Below are positions 25,510 to 34,599 of a DNA stretch of 64,000 bases, piece by piece. The stretch comes from Nostoc sp. KVJ3 (GTDB taxonomy: Bacteria > Cyanobacteriota > Cyanobacteriia > Cyanobacteriales > Nostocaceae): assembly GCF_026127265.1 (NCBI RefSeq), contig NZ_WWFG01000002.1:2294001-2358000 (forward strand), given 5' to 3'. The notes below the pieces were generated by a model that made no database searches, had not been told where the DNA came from, and worked only from the letters and a program-made list of their open reading frames with translations. Numbering within the stretch: the stretch's first letter is position 1; each line of letters begins with the position of its first letter. A program made the position numbers and the translations under genes.

Positions 25510-26718
25510 ATGACAACCAAAATTGTTGATCAACTCTTAGCTGACTGGAAAAATAAAATTCAAGTAGTTAGCCAAAACCTGTTTGATCTACAAGAACTCC
25601 CAGTATATCAACGCCTTTGTGGGATTCCTGGTTTTCCTAAAGTTCATTTGACAGGCATTACTGCTCAAAAAGTGACTCCAGCGTTGGAGGCAATGAACGA
25701 TTTATTTCAGTACTTTGACCTATTGGTGCAAACAATAGACCGAGCCAGTAGATTGCGGCAGCAATTACCACGATTTTTGGCAACAGAGGAAAAAATTGAT
25801 GAAATTAAACAACTATTAACAGGCACTTCGATTCATCTGTATGTTGTGCAAACGCCATTAGCACAGAGAGAATTACTGACTGTGACTCAACAAGCAAACG
25901 CGATCGCTCCTGCACAATTATTAGAAGTAATGACTCAGGCTTTTTCTGTGGCCAGAGATGCAGTTTTAGCGGTTGATGCCGCTTGGACAAATCTAGAATT
26001 TATACTCCAAGATGCAGAATCGCAAATTATCTTAGGGCAAAACTTAGCCGCATCACTCAATCAAGCCTCTTGTCGGGAACTGGTACAAGCTCATGAAGCG
26101 ATCGCTTCCCTACGAGAAAGAATTGAGCAAGATCCTTTGGGAGTGAGTGCAGAGATAGATCGGCAACTCAAACCTTTGTTGGCACAAGTTAAATTAGTCT
26201 TAGAGCAAGCCCAGAAACAACAGGCTCAGATACAAGAGAAAGTAGCGATCGCTCACAATTTATTAGAACAATTAATTAGACTTCACTCACAATCTATTGC
26301 TGCTTTTATGGAAAGCCAAGAAAAAGTTTTGTATCTAACAAAGCAAACTCCATTAGCCCAAGAGCAGATAGATGCCCTTAGCCAATGGCTCACACGCTTA
26401 CAAAACAAGCTAGAGGAGGGTTTAGTTAGTCCAGTTATGCTCGGTTTAGATAATTGGATAGCCAAAGCCAAAGAATACATAACTGTAGAGCAACAGACAT
26501 ACACAGCTAATAGTACTTTATTACAAACTCGTCGGGAGTTACGTGGACGACTGGATGCCCTCAAAGCGAAAGCCTTAGCGCGGGGATTGATTGAAGATAT
26601 TACCTTGGTGGATTTAGCCCAAAAAGCAACGCAACTCCTTTATATCCGCCCAACTCCATTAGACAAGGCATCGGAATTAGTTTCCCAATATGAAAAACGT
26701 TTAAACAGCCAATTTTAG
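25510..26718 (+). CDS. Helical/coiled-coil protein heading the PknG-type cluster
   Basis: A 402-residue protein, strongly helical and rich in Gln, Leu and Ala, with no membrane segment, signal peptide, cysteine motif or known domain. Coiled-coil stretches are likely around 225-260 (KLVLEQAQKQQAQIQEKVAI) and 290-320. It lies 83 bases before the kinase in the same orientation. I infer a scaffold or adaptor role. In mycobacteria the pknG operon has the binding protein GlnH, and this protein does not resemble it. Confidence 0.7.
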   Translation: MTTKIVDQLLADWKNKIQVVSQNLFDLQELPVYQRLCGIPGFPKVHLTGITAQKVTPALEAMNDLFQYFDLLVQTIDRASRLRQQLPRFLATEEKIDEIKQLLTGTSIHLYVVQTPLAQRELLTVTQQANAIAPAQLLEVMTQAFSVARDAVLAVDAAWTNLEFILQDAESQIILGQNLAASLNQASCRELVQAHEAIASLRERIEQDPLGVSAEIDRQLKPLLAQVKLVLEQAQKQQAQIQEKVAIAHNLLEQLIRLHSQSIAAFMESQEKVLYLTKQTPLAQEQIDALSQWLTRLQNKLEEGLVSPVMLGLDNWIAKAKEYITVEQQTYTANSTLLQTRRELRGRLDALKAKALARGLIEDITLVDLAQKATQLLYIRPTPLDKASELVSQYEKRLNSQF

Positions 26719-26801
26719 GGGAACAATAAAGCAGATATCTGGTGAAAAAGATCGGGAGAAGAATAAACAATGATTTATGACTATAGATTTAGGAGACTTC
26801 A

Positions 26802-28979
26802 ATGAACAGTCTTCGCTGTCTGCGGAATGGATGTACTGGCACTATTGAGGATGACTACTGTAATGTCTGTGGGTTAGCAGCATTAAAATCTGTTGATGTC
26901 AGCCAGAAGCAAAATGCCTCACTTACACTCAGAAGTTCACCAATTACCACAGCCACAGGCTCGTCTCCATTAACCAATCGTTCCAAGGGTTCGCGGCGTA
27001 CTAGTAGCACTTCTGCCCGTAGTAGCCGCAGACAACTAGGAGCAGGATTAACTTCTGTACCAGAACTACCTTCAACGGAACCAGAAAAAGCGATTCTTAC
27101 TAACCCAATGGTGCCGGAGAATAAACGCTTTTGTAGTAATTGCAATCATTCTTTGCGACGAGAAAACGGATTTTGCAGCAAGTGTGGGCAGAAGTATTCT
27201 TTTATTCCGACTCTGAAGCCTGGCGATGTAGTTGTCGGGCAATACGAAGTTAAAGGAGCGATCGCCTATGGTGGTTTAGGATGGATTTATTTAGGCTTCG
27301 ATAAAACTTTATCTCGCTATGTAGTACTGAAGGGATTGCTCAACAGCGAAGACGCATCCAGTGCAGCCGTCGCCGTGGCAGAAAGACAATTCTTAGCAGT
27401 AGTAAAACACTCTAATATCGTGGGAATTTATAATTTCGTCAACCACGGTAATGAAGGTTTTATCATCATGGAATATGTGGGCGGTAAAACCCTCAAAGAA
27501 ATCCGCAAAACTCGCGGGGCATTACCCGTAGCAGAAGCGATCGCATATATTCACCGCATCTTGGGAGCTTTTGCCTATCTACATTCCTTGGGGTTGGTAT
27601 ACTGCGACTTCAAGCCAGATAATATCATGATCGAAGACAACGACGTGAAATTAATCGACTTGGGTGGTGTCCGTCGCGTTGACGATCCCGATGGTGATAT
27701 TTACGGTACAGTCGGCTATAGCGCTCCTGAAGCCGGCGAAGGCCCAACAATGGTTTCCGATTTATTTACCATTGGCAGAACTTTGGCGGTGTTGCTTACT
27801 GAGATTAAAGGTTTTAGTAAGGAACATTTATACACACTTCCCAGCCCCCAAGAAGAACCTTTATTTGCCCAACAAGAATCACTGTATCGCTTTCTGATTA
27901 AAGCCACCGCCGAAAATCCTGATGACCGATTTCAGTCAGCCGATGAAATGGCAGATCAGTTATTGGGTGTACTGCGGGAAGTTGTTGCCATTTCTACCAG
28001 TATTCCTCGTCCCGCCACCAGTAACCTGTTTGGTGGCGATATGTTGGCCATTACCCACAGTGGAAGTTTTGAACCAATTAAGCCAGAATATCAGCAATTA
28101 CCGATACCCATATTAGATGCTAGCGATCCGGGCTTTAATGCAGTCCTAAATGCCAGCGCGATCGCCGATCCAGTCCAGCGAGCCGTCGGTTTAGATGTTG
28201 TTGTCAAACAATTCCCGAAATCAACTGAAGCCTTGTTGCGCTTGGCAAATAGCTTAATTGATACCAATGATTACGAAGAAGCAGAACAAGCTATAGCCCA
28301 AGTTGTAGCCAAAGATCCTTGGGATTGGCGGAGCTTTTGGTATCGTGGGCGATCGCTGATGGCGCAAAATAAACCTACAGAGGCGCAGAAAGCATTTGAC
28401 CAAGTTTATTTTGATTTACCAGGAGAGTTAGCTCCGAAACTGGCGCTGGCGTTAGCCGCAGAACTTGCCGAAAATTACCAATTAGCGATTAAGATGTACA
28501 ATTTGGTGTCCCGCACCGATCCGAGTTATGTATCAGCAGCTTTTGGGTTAGCACGTTGCTTTTGTGCCACTGGAAATCGCAACGGTGCTGTGGCAGCTTT
28601 AGAAAATATTCCGCAAACTTCTAATTTATATACACGAGCGCGAGTCGAAATTGCCCGAACTTTAATCAATGGCGATCGCTCGGCTCCAGGTACTCAAGAA
28701 CTCAAAGCCGCTTCTGTGGCCATTGAAGCATTGACTTTAGTTGGTAGCGATCGCTATCGCCTGACTAAACAAGTATTAGAAACTGCTCTCAATTTAATCA
28801 CCTCACGCCAACTCCAAGCTGCTGCTGATTTAACAATTTTGGGACAACCATTACAAGAAGTGCATCTGAGAAAGGGATTGGAAAAAGCCTTACGCGACAT
28901 GGCGCACCTCGCAACTAAAGACGAAAAAATCTCTTTAGTCGATGAAGCTAATCGGGTACGTCCCAGAACCCTAATTTAA
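26802..28979 (+). CDS. PknG-type serine/threonine protein kinase with zinc ribbons and TPR
   Basis: A 725-residue cytoplasmic kinase that resembles mycobacterial PknG over nearly its whole length. Two CxxC zinc-ribbon pairs lie near residues 6-22 and 109-126 (FCSNCNHS, FCSKCGQK), in place of PknG's rubredoxin-like domain. The kinase (about 140-400) has GGLGWIYLGFD, the ATP lysine in VVLKGL (about 177), MEYVGGKTLK, the catalytic YCDFKPDNIM (about 267) and LIDLGGVRRV. The C-terminal TPR domain (about 430-725) has FDLPGELAPKLALALAAELA, SAAFGLARC and the PknG-like ending LVDEANRVRP. PknG controls central carbon/nitrogen metabolism through the FHA protein GarA. Here a PP2C phosphatase and an FHA protein follow in the operon. 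Confidence 0.93.
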   Translation: MNSLRCLRNGCTGTIEDDYCNVCGLAALKSVDVSQKQNASLTLRSSPITTATGSSPLTNRSKGSRRTSSTSARSSRRQLGAGLTSVPELPSTEPEKAILTNPMVPENKRFCSNCNHSLRRENGFCSKCGQKYSFIPTLKPGDVVVGQYEVKGAIAYGGLGWIYLGFDKTLSRYVVLKGLLNSEDASSAAVAVAERQFLAVVKHSNIVGIYNFVNHGNEGFIIMEYVGGKTLKEIRKTRGALPVAEAIAYIHRILGAFAYLHSLGLVYCDFKPDNIMIEDNDVKLIDLGGVRRVDDPDGDIYGTVGYSAPEAGEGPTMVSDLFTIGRTLAVLLTEIKGFSKEHLYTLPSPQEEPLFAQQESLYRFLIKATAENPDDRFQSADEMADQLLGVLREVVAISTSIPRPATSNLFGGDMLAITHSGSFEPIKPEYQQLPIPILDASDPGFNAVLNASAIADPVQRAVGLDVVVKQFPKSTEALLRLANSLIDTNDYEEAEQAIAQVVAKDPWDWRSFWYRGRSLMAQNKPTEAQKAFDQVYFDLPGELAPKLALALAAELAENYQLAIKMYNLVSRTDPSYVSAAFGLARCFCATGNRNGAVAALENIPQTSNLYTRARVEIARTLINGDRSAPGTQELKAASVAIEALTLVGSDRYRLTKQVLETALNLITSRQLQAAADLTILGQPLQEVHLRKGLEKALRDMAHLATKDEKISLVDEANRVRPRTLI

Positions 28980-28997
28980 ACCTAGTGAGGGGAATTT

Positions 28998-29945
28998 ATG
29001 CAGTGTATATGTGGTGCATCCATCTTAGCTGATGATAAATTTTGTGAAGAATGCGGTACACCCTTAACGGCTAGTAAACCGCCAACTGCGATCGATAAAT
29101 GTGAAAAATGTGGTGCAGGAATCGATCATGAAGGCTACTGTTGCCAATGTGGATTTCGTCAAGAACCACCAGTGCATGATTGGTTAGAAATAATAATTAA
29201 TTCACAGCTAGCCGGAGTTAGCGATCGCGGACTCAAACATAGCCGCAATGAAGATTTCCTCGCTTTACAACAACTCAATGGCAATCAGCCGAATATTCTC
29301 GTAGTTTGTGATGGAGTTTCTAGTTCCGAAAAACCTGATTTAGCTGCTAAAACTGCTGCTGAAAGTACTTGTCTGGCTCTAGCGAATGCGTGGGAAACAG
29401 GGGAAAATTCCGCTTCGGCAATTAAATCAGCTTTTGCTACTGCTTTAGCCAATGTATGTAATATTTCTTATAGAAATAGTGGAGATTTGGAACCACCATC
29501 TACAACTATTGTGGCTGCAATTGTTCAAGAAGGTATCGCTACTATTGGCTGGTTAGGTGATAGTCGCGCTTACTGGATTTCTGCTCACAGTTACCAACAA
29601 TTGACTCAGGATGATTCCTGGTTAACTGAAGTAGTCGCAGCCGGAAAAATCAGCGAAGCAGAAGCTAAACTATCTCCCAAAGCTCATGCAATTACGCGCT
29701 GGCTGGGAGCAGATGCCGTTGAGGATGCTGTTCCCTCAATTATGAAGTTTACTATTCCTGGTTCTGGATATCTGATTTTGTGTAGTGATGGATTGTGGAA
29801 CTATACCTTAGATGCGGCACATTTAGCTAACTTAGTGCAGCGATCGCCCGTTCAAGATGCGATCGGCATATCTCGCACTCTTGTAGAATTTGCCCGTAAT
29901 TGTGGTGGACATGACAACATTACTGTTGCTGTTCTCTGTTTATGA
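28998..29945 (+). CDS. PP2C-type protein phosphatase with double zinc ribbon
   Basis: A 315-residue protein. Residues 1-55 carry two zinc ribbons (CICGASILADDKFCEECG; CEKCGAGIDHEGYCCQCG). The PP2C domain follows: SDRGLKHSRNEDFLALQQ, VVCDGVSSS (usually DGMGG, so the glycine after DG-x is Ser), GWLGDSRAYW, LILCSDGLWNY and GGHDNITVAV, which give the metal-binding aspartates. It should reverse phosphorylation by the kinase encoded 18 bases upstream. No membrane segment, so a soluble partner of the same complex is likely. Confidence 0.92.
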   Translation: MQCICGASILADDKFCEECGTPLTASKPPTAIDKCEKCGAGIDHEGYCCQCGFRQEPPVHDWLEIIINSQLAGVSDRGLKHSRNEDFLALQQLNGNQPNILVVCDGVSSSEKPDLAAKTAAESTCLALANAWETGENSASAIKSAFATALANVCNISYRNSGDLEPPSTTIVAAIVQEGIATIGWLGDSRAYWISAHSYQQLTQDDSWLTEVVAAGKISEAEAKLSPKAHAITRWLGADAVEDAVPSIMKFTIPGSGYLILCSDGLWNYTLDAAHLANLVQRSPVQDAIGISRTLVEFARNCGGHDNITVAVLCL

Positions 29946-29972
29946 ATTAAACTCTCAAACAAACAAAACACT

Positions 29973-31256
29973 ATGTCTCATCAATTTAAAGCCGAAGTTT
30001 TTCAAAACCAATATCTACCCCAAGGAGCCAGAGAAGTTGATGCCATTATGACTATTACCGTCGAAAAAGGTGATAGTGCGATCGCAACTGAACACAATGG
30101 CAGACTTTTTGGCATCATCTGCGACACATCCGGTTCAATGGGAGGTGACAAGATACATGCAGCCAAAGATGCAATGACCAAAATTGTGAAATTGCTCCCA
30201 GAGGATGCCCATTTCTTCATCGTCACCGGTGCTGGTAAAGCCACTGTAGTTTTTCCTGTTTCTCCAGCCACGATAGAAAAAAAGCAAGAAGCGATCGCAG
30301 CTATTAAGAGTACTCTCGCTAATGGTGGTACTCTCATGTCTACTTGGTTGGCTCAAGCCTTAATACAATTCAAAAAGATGCCTAGCGCAGTTCGTCAAGC
30401 ACTACTACTCACCGATGGGCAAAATGATGAATCTGATGAGAAATCCTTGAAGAAAGTTTTACTTGAATGTGAAGGTGTCTTTCAGTGCGACTGTCGTGGT
30501 GTCGGAACTGATTGGCGAGTTGCTCAACTTCAAGAAATTGCCAGCAAACTTTTAGGGACAACCGATATTATTCCTAACGCCGCAATGATTGAAAGTGACT
30601 TTCGTGCCATTTTGGAAAAAGCCATGAGTAAAAATGTTAGCGATGTCGCTTTACGTTTATGGACACCACAAGGAGCCAAAGTCTTATTTTGTAAACAAGT
30701 TAGTCCCGATATTGTTGACCTTACCCACCGCCATAAACCTGTCAAGCCTCAGATGGTTGATTACCCCACTGGAGCTTGGGGAAGTAACGAGTCTCGTGAT
30801 TACCACTTCTGTATCGAAGTCAATCCAGGTAATATCGGCGATGAAATGTTAGCAGGCCGAGCCAGTTTAGTATACACCCTCAACGGCACAGAAACTAAAG
30901 TTGCAGAAGCCCGTATTTTGGCAACCTGGACTGATGACGAAGCCAAATCTACCAAAATCGATCGGCGAGTTGCCCACTATACTGGACAAGCAGAACTGGC
31001 TCAGTCAATTCAAGAAGGATTGGAAGCTCGTGCTAGAAATGATATTGAGCTTGCTACTGCCAAATTAGGTAAGGCAGTAAAACTAGCCCATGAATCAGGG
31101 AATGAAGCCACAGCCAAACTACTGAAAACCGTAGTTGAGGTGGAGGATGCACCGACAGGAACAGTCCGGTTGAAGCGAGAAGTCGCTAAAGAAGATGCAA
31201 TGGCATTGGAAACACGTTCCACAAAAACGACTCGAATTCCTAAATCTCCCAATTAA
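29973..31256 (+). CDS. von Willebrand factor A (TerY-like) domain protein
   Basis: A 427-residue soluble protein. The vWA domain (about 40-220) has an intact MIDAS: IICDTSGSMGG, the threonine in ANGGTLMSTWL, and LLLTDGQND. A beta-rich middle (about 225-330) is followed by a helical part and a basic, Thr-rich tail (ALETRSTKTTRIPKSPN). Linkage of a vWA protein, a kinase and a PP2C phosphatase recalls the TerY-P triads described in tellurite/stress loci. The Thr-rich tail is a plausible kinase target for the downstream FHA domain; this is inference. Confidence 0.88.
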   Translation: MSHQFKAEVFQNQYLPQGAREVDAIMTITVEKGDSAIATEHNGRLFGIICDTSGSMGGDKIHAAKDAMTKIVKLLPEDAHFFIVTGAGKATVVFPVSPATIEKKQEAIAAIKSTLANGGTLMSTWLAQALIQFKKMPSAVRQALLLTDGQNDESDEKSLKKVLLECEGVFQCDCRGVGTDWRVAQLQEIASKLLGTTDIIPNAAMIESDFRAILEKAMSKNVSDVALRLWTPQGAKVLFCKQVSPDIVDLTHRHKPVKPQMVDYPTGAWGSNESRDYHFCIEVNPGNIGDEMLAGRASLVYTLNGTETKVAEARILATWTDDEAKSTKIDRRVAHYTGQAELAQSIQEGLEARARNDIELATAKLGKAVKLAHESGNEATAKLLKTVVEVEDAPTGTVRLKREVAKEDAMALETRSTKTTRIPKSPN

Positions 31257-31312
31257 TTGTTATTGGTAAATACAAACGACTTATACCGATTTTAAAAATT
31301 ACTTCAGTAACT

Positions 31313-32029
31313 ATGTCAATCTATCAATGTCCTAAAGGACATGAATCAACTGAATTAGATTTTTGTTCAGAGTGCGGTACTAAGATTCTGGGTGTACCTG
31401 AACTTCCATTCGTCCAAAAAACAATTGACTCAACAGTAACGCCAACTAAAACCACAGAAAATTGCCCAGATTGTAGCACCGCCCACGAACCTAACAGTGG
31501 CAATTTTTGTGAAATTTGTGGTTACAACTTCGTCACAGGGTCGCATGGTGAAGTACCCATTGCCAAACGCACCCAAGAAGAAGAAATGGCAACAAAGCGA
31601 CAGACAAATACCAATAGTTCTGAGTCTGGATTAATAGATTCTCAATTGTTAGTTATTGGTTGGGATGTAGTTGTCTATATTGACCCATCTTTACGCCATC
31701 CCGAAAGTCCAGAACCACCTATAAATCAACCACCGATTACATTTCACCTCGATAAGACAATTAACTTAATTGGTCGCAATAGCGAAGTTAGAGCAATTCA
31801 CCCAGAAATTGCTTTAGATTTTGATGATGCTGTCTCACACCGCCATGCTTTGCTTACCCTAGAGACAGACAATACATTAACTCTCCGTGATATTGGTTCT
31901 GCGAATGGTACACAATTAAAAGCTGTGGAATTGAAGCCAATGGTAGATATAAAACTTCAGGATGGAGACGAATTTACTCTTGGACATTGGACTCGGATCG
32001 CGGTGAAAGCTGTTCGGAAATTAGGATAA
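31313..32029 (+). CDS. Zinc-ribbon FHA-domain protein (GarA-like)
   Basis: A 238-residue protein with two N-terminal zinc ribbons (CPKGHESTELDFCSECG; CPDCSTAHEPNSGNFCEICG), a polar linker with many Thr/Ser (about 82-105) and a C-terminal FHA domain (about 140-238). FHA hallmarks are INLIGRNSEV, the phosphothreonine-binding VSHRHALLTLE and LRDIGSANGTQL. FHA domains bind phosphothreonine peptides. In mycobacteria the PknG substrate is the FHA protein GarA, whose N-terminal ETTS motif is phosphorylated and then bound by its own FHA. No exact ETTS is present here; TPTKTTENC in the linker is the nearest. Confidence 0.92.
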   Translation: MSIYQCPKGHESTELDFCSECGTKILGVPELPFVQKTIDSTVTPTKTTENCPDCSTAHEPNSGNFCEICGYNFVTGSHGEVPIAKRTQEEEMATKRQTNTNSSESGLIDSQLLVIGWDVVVYIDPSLRHPESPEPPINQPPITFHLDKTINLIGRNSEVRAIHPEIALDFDDAVSHRHALLTLETDNTLTLRDIGSANGTQLKAVELKPMVDIKLQDGDEFTLGHWTRIAVKAVRKLG

Positions 32030-32050
32030 ATCTGCAAATAAAATAAATAT

Positions 32051-33430
32051 ATGAGTAAAATCATCGCTCTTTTAAGTCAGAAAAATTATAAATTGACGAC
32101 TCCAGAACGACTCCAGATAGGATTATACTTAACCGGAGCAACCAGTTTACTATTACTGATTGCGATTATTAGCGCAGTTCAAGGGCAAAGACACGCGATC
32201 AAAACCGTTGGTGAAGATTCCACACCCAGCATAGTCACTGCTCAACGCCTCAAGGACGCATTTGCCGGTATGGATGCTAGTGTCGCTGATGAACTTTTAG
32301 TACCAGCAGGACAAAACCAAGATGCAGTCAAAGGTTACGAAGAAAGATACCAAAAAGCTGCTGAAAGATTAGTTGCTGCTGCTGAGAATATCACCTATGC
32401 AGATAAAGAGCGAAAACCCATTCAGACGATGCAACTCGGCTTAGGTAACTACATAGCCCAAATTCAACAGGCACGCGATTTTCACGCACGCGGTGATACT
32501 AACGCCATGCTGGTTGCTTACCGTGCAGCTGCGGAACTTATGGATAAAACCTTACTGCCAGCAGCCGACGAGTTAGATAAAGTAAATATACAAGTTTTAG
32601 AAGAAACTTATACCGAACAAAAGGTTGCTGCTAATAATTCTTTGATCTTAATTTTTGTTTCTGGGGCAGCACTGATAATTGTGCTAGTAGGGATTCAGAT
32701 ATTTCTGAGTCAAAAGATGCGCCGCACCCTCAATCCTATGCTGTTGGTTGCCACAGCGATCGCCTTGGCTTTATTAAGTTATACCACAGTCACGTTGCTG
32801 GCCTCTGCGGAAAATCTTAGGACTGCTAAAGAAGATGCGTTCAATTCTATGCATGCTCTGCGAGAAGCTCGTGCTAATGCCTACATCGCTAATGCTGCTG
32901 AAAGCCGCTATTTACTTGACCCAGCTTTTGCTACCAACTACGAACGAGCTTTTTTCAGCAATGTAGCTCAAATTGCCCAAATTCCTCAAGGCCAAACTGC
33001 TCAAACTATAGCATCTGCCTATAATTCTCAGGGTAAAAAGATAGATGGTTTTAAAGGTTACATTGCTGACGAACTGAATAATATCACCTTCCCAGGTGAA
33101 AAAGAAGCCGCACTTGCCAGTCTGGTGACTTTAGGTAAATACCTGGCCATTGACCAACAAATTCGCCAGTTAGAGCGCAGTGGCAAGCATCAAGAGGCGA
33201 TCGCTCTGTGCGTAGGAAATAAGTCTGGACAGTCCAACTGGCTGTTTGAAGAGTTTAAAACAGCTAATCAAAAGACATTTGATATCAACCAAGCAGTCTT
33301 TGATCGGGCAATTCACCAAGGTTTCAGCAATATAGATGGTTTTGAGATTAAAACAGCGATCGCAGCAAGTACAGTTCTGCTTCTGAGTTTCTTTGGATTG
33401 TTACCACGTCTCAAAGAATACTCAAATTGA
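32051..33430 (+). CDS. Four-helix membrane protein resembling GlnX
   Basis: A 459-residue membrane protein. Hydrophobic segments lie near 25-45 (ATSLLLLIAIISAV), 197-217 (NSLILIFVSGAALIIVLVGI), 230-252 (PMLLVATAIALALLSYTTVT) and 432-450 (AASTVLLLSFFGLLP). Two long helical domains (about 46-195 and 253-430) should face the outside. This topology matches GlnX, the mycobacterial membrane sensor encoded with PknG, which relays amino-acid sensing to the kinase. Direct sequence similarity is not obvious by eye, so the link rests on topology and operon position. It is 21 bases after the FHA gene and closes the operon. Confidence 0.75.
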   Translation: MSKIIALLSQKNYKLTTPERLQIGLYLTGATSLLLLIAIISAVQGQRHAIKTVGEDSTPSIVTAQRLKDAFAGMDASVADELLVPAGQNQDAVKGYEERYQKAAERLVAAAENITYADKERKPIQTMQLGLGNYIAQIQQARDFHARGDTNAMLVAYRAAAELMDKTLLPAADELDKVNIQVLEETYTEQKVAANNSLILIFVSGAALIIVLVGIQIFLSQKMRRTLNPMLLVATAIALALLSYTTVTLLASAENLRTAKEDAFNSMHALREARANAYIANAAESRYLLDPAFATNYERAFFSNVAQIAQIPQGQTAQTIASAYNSQGKKIDGFKGYIADELNNITFPGEKEAALASLVTLGKYLAIDQQIRQLERSGKHQEAIALCVGNKSGQSNWLFEEFKTANQKTFDINQAVFDRAIHQGFSNIDGFEIKTAIAASTVLLLSFFGLLPRLKEYSN

Positions 33431-33595
33431 GATGAAGGCAGCAATAATATAGAGTTAACTACACCAGTTACTAACACACATGATATTCCTCAAACATTAG
33501 ATGAGGCTGTTCAGGGGTGGAAGGGGCTGAAGCTGAAAATGCGCCTTGAACTGGACAGTGTTGGATCTTTCTACAGTTGACTTCGCAAGTTTGTT

Positions 33596-33793
33596 TTAGC
33601 CCAAGATTGAACCTGAACCAACTTCCCACTGATGTTTGAGCAGTTCTTGATAAGTCGTTTCCCTTATCATCATCTGCTTATAGAGCATCAGCAAGAACTC
33701 TTGAGCTTGTTCACGGGACATCTGCTGCACAAGATCCGCAAAAGTTCTAAGGCTAAATTCTTGTTCTAAAGATAATTCAATGGGTTGGTTCAT
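33596..33793 (-). CDS. nblA: NblA phycobilisome degradation protein
   Basis: The 65-residue sequence fits NblA closely: MNQPIELSLEQEFSLRTFAD, LVQQMSREQAQEFLLMLYKQ and MMIRETTYQELLKHQWEVGS. NblA is a small dimeric helical adaptor that binds phycobiliproteins and delivers them to Clp protease during nitrogen or sulfur starvation. Length is typical (about 60-65). The gene stands alone and converges with the PknG-type operon. NtcA control is known for NblA genes, but no clean GTA-N8-TAC site is seen upstream (TACGATGGCTTTAC at 33849-33862 has one good half only). Confidence 0.93.
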   Translation of the reverse strand: MNQPIELSLEQEFSLRTFADLVQQMSREQAQEFLLMLYKQMMIRETTYQELLKHQWEVGSGSILG

Positions 33794-34599
33794 AGCTTTT
33801 ATTTGAGTTTGCTTATGTAAGCAAATATTGTTTTATATAAATAAATGTTACGATGGCTTTACAAAAGATGAAGGGGTGTAAACCGTACCGATGTAGGTTA
33901 TAAATACCGTCTCTGCTGCTGAAAACCTTGATATAACTCCATTGTGGCAACCCAAGTAAAAACTTAAGTTCTAAAGTTTCTTACTAAGAGGTTTTAAAAG
34001 CATTTTTCGCCCCTGCTTGCGGCTGGCGATCGCCTACGGCGGGGATACTGTTGGCAAAATATTACTTAACATAAAAAAGGCAAATCACCCGTGTAGTACA
34101 TGGATGAGATTGATGTAGCGCTCCGTATAATACACCGAAAAAAGACAACTAATTTAGCTGTTTAGGGAATTCGCCAACGGTATCCGGCGGGCAAAACAGC
34201 GCCATCGCTCAAAAGAAGAGATGGGCATTTGGGCAAGAGTGGTGAGCGTCGCGGCGTAATGCTGGAGTTTGAGAATCTGAATATGACAACAAACACTTAG
34301 GAGAATGGGAAGATTCGTCAAGTATCCCCCCTGGTGAATGGAGAAAACAGCATAAGAGAAACTAGAATAAGAGAATTTGACCTAAAATATTTCCTTTTCA
34401 ACTAGATAAATTAAATCTCAGAATTAATGCTAATTTAATTTCATCTTAAATTTAACAATGTAGTTTACAGTGGTTACTCTGCTTCCGAAAAAGAACTGAG
34501 ATTAATAACAATTCAAAACGGGTAAAGCAACTTATCAGCTTCTTACTTAAAAAGGGGCTAATTGTCTGTTGATAAATTTGAGAAAATGAGCATACATAT
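33794..34599. other. Long intergenic region, no intact gene
   Basis: About 800 bases between nblA and a divergent phosphoesterase gene. The first 100 should contain the nblA promoter. Around 34140-34330 several short GC-richer stretches look like old coding debris, but every frame is broken by stops. GGCGATCGCCTACGGCGGGG near 34025 is a dispersed-repeat fragment. Confidence 0.35.

Noticed and set aside
33849..33862. NtcA site upstream of nblA
   Set aside because: TACGATGGCTTTAC has only one correct half of GTA-N8-TAC, and no well-placed -10 follows.
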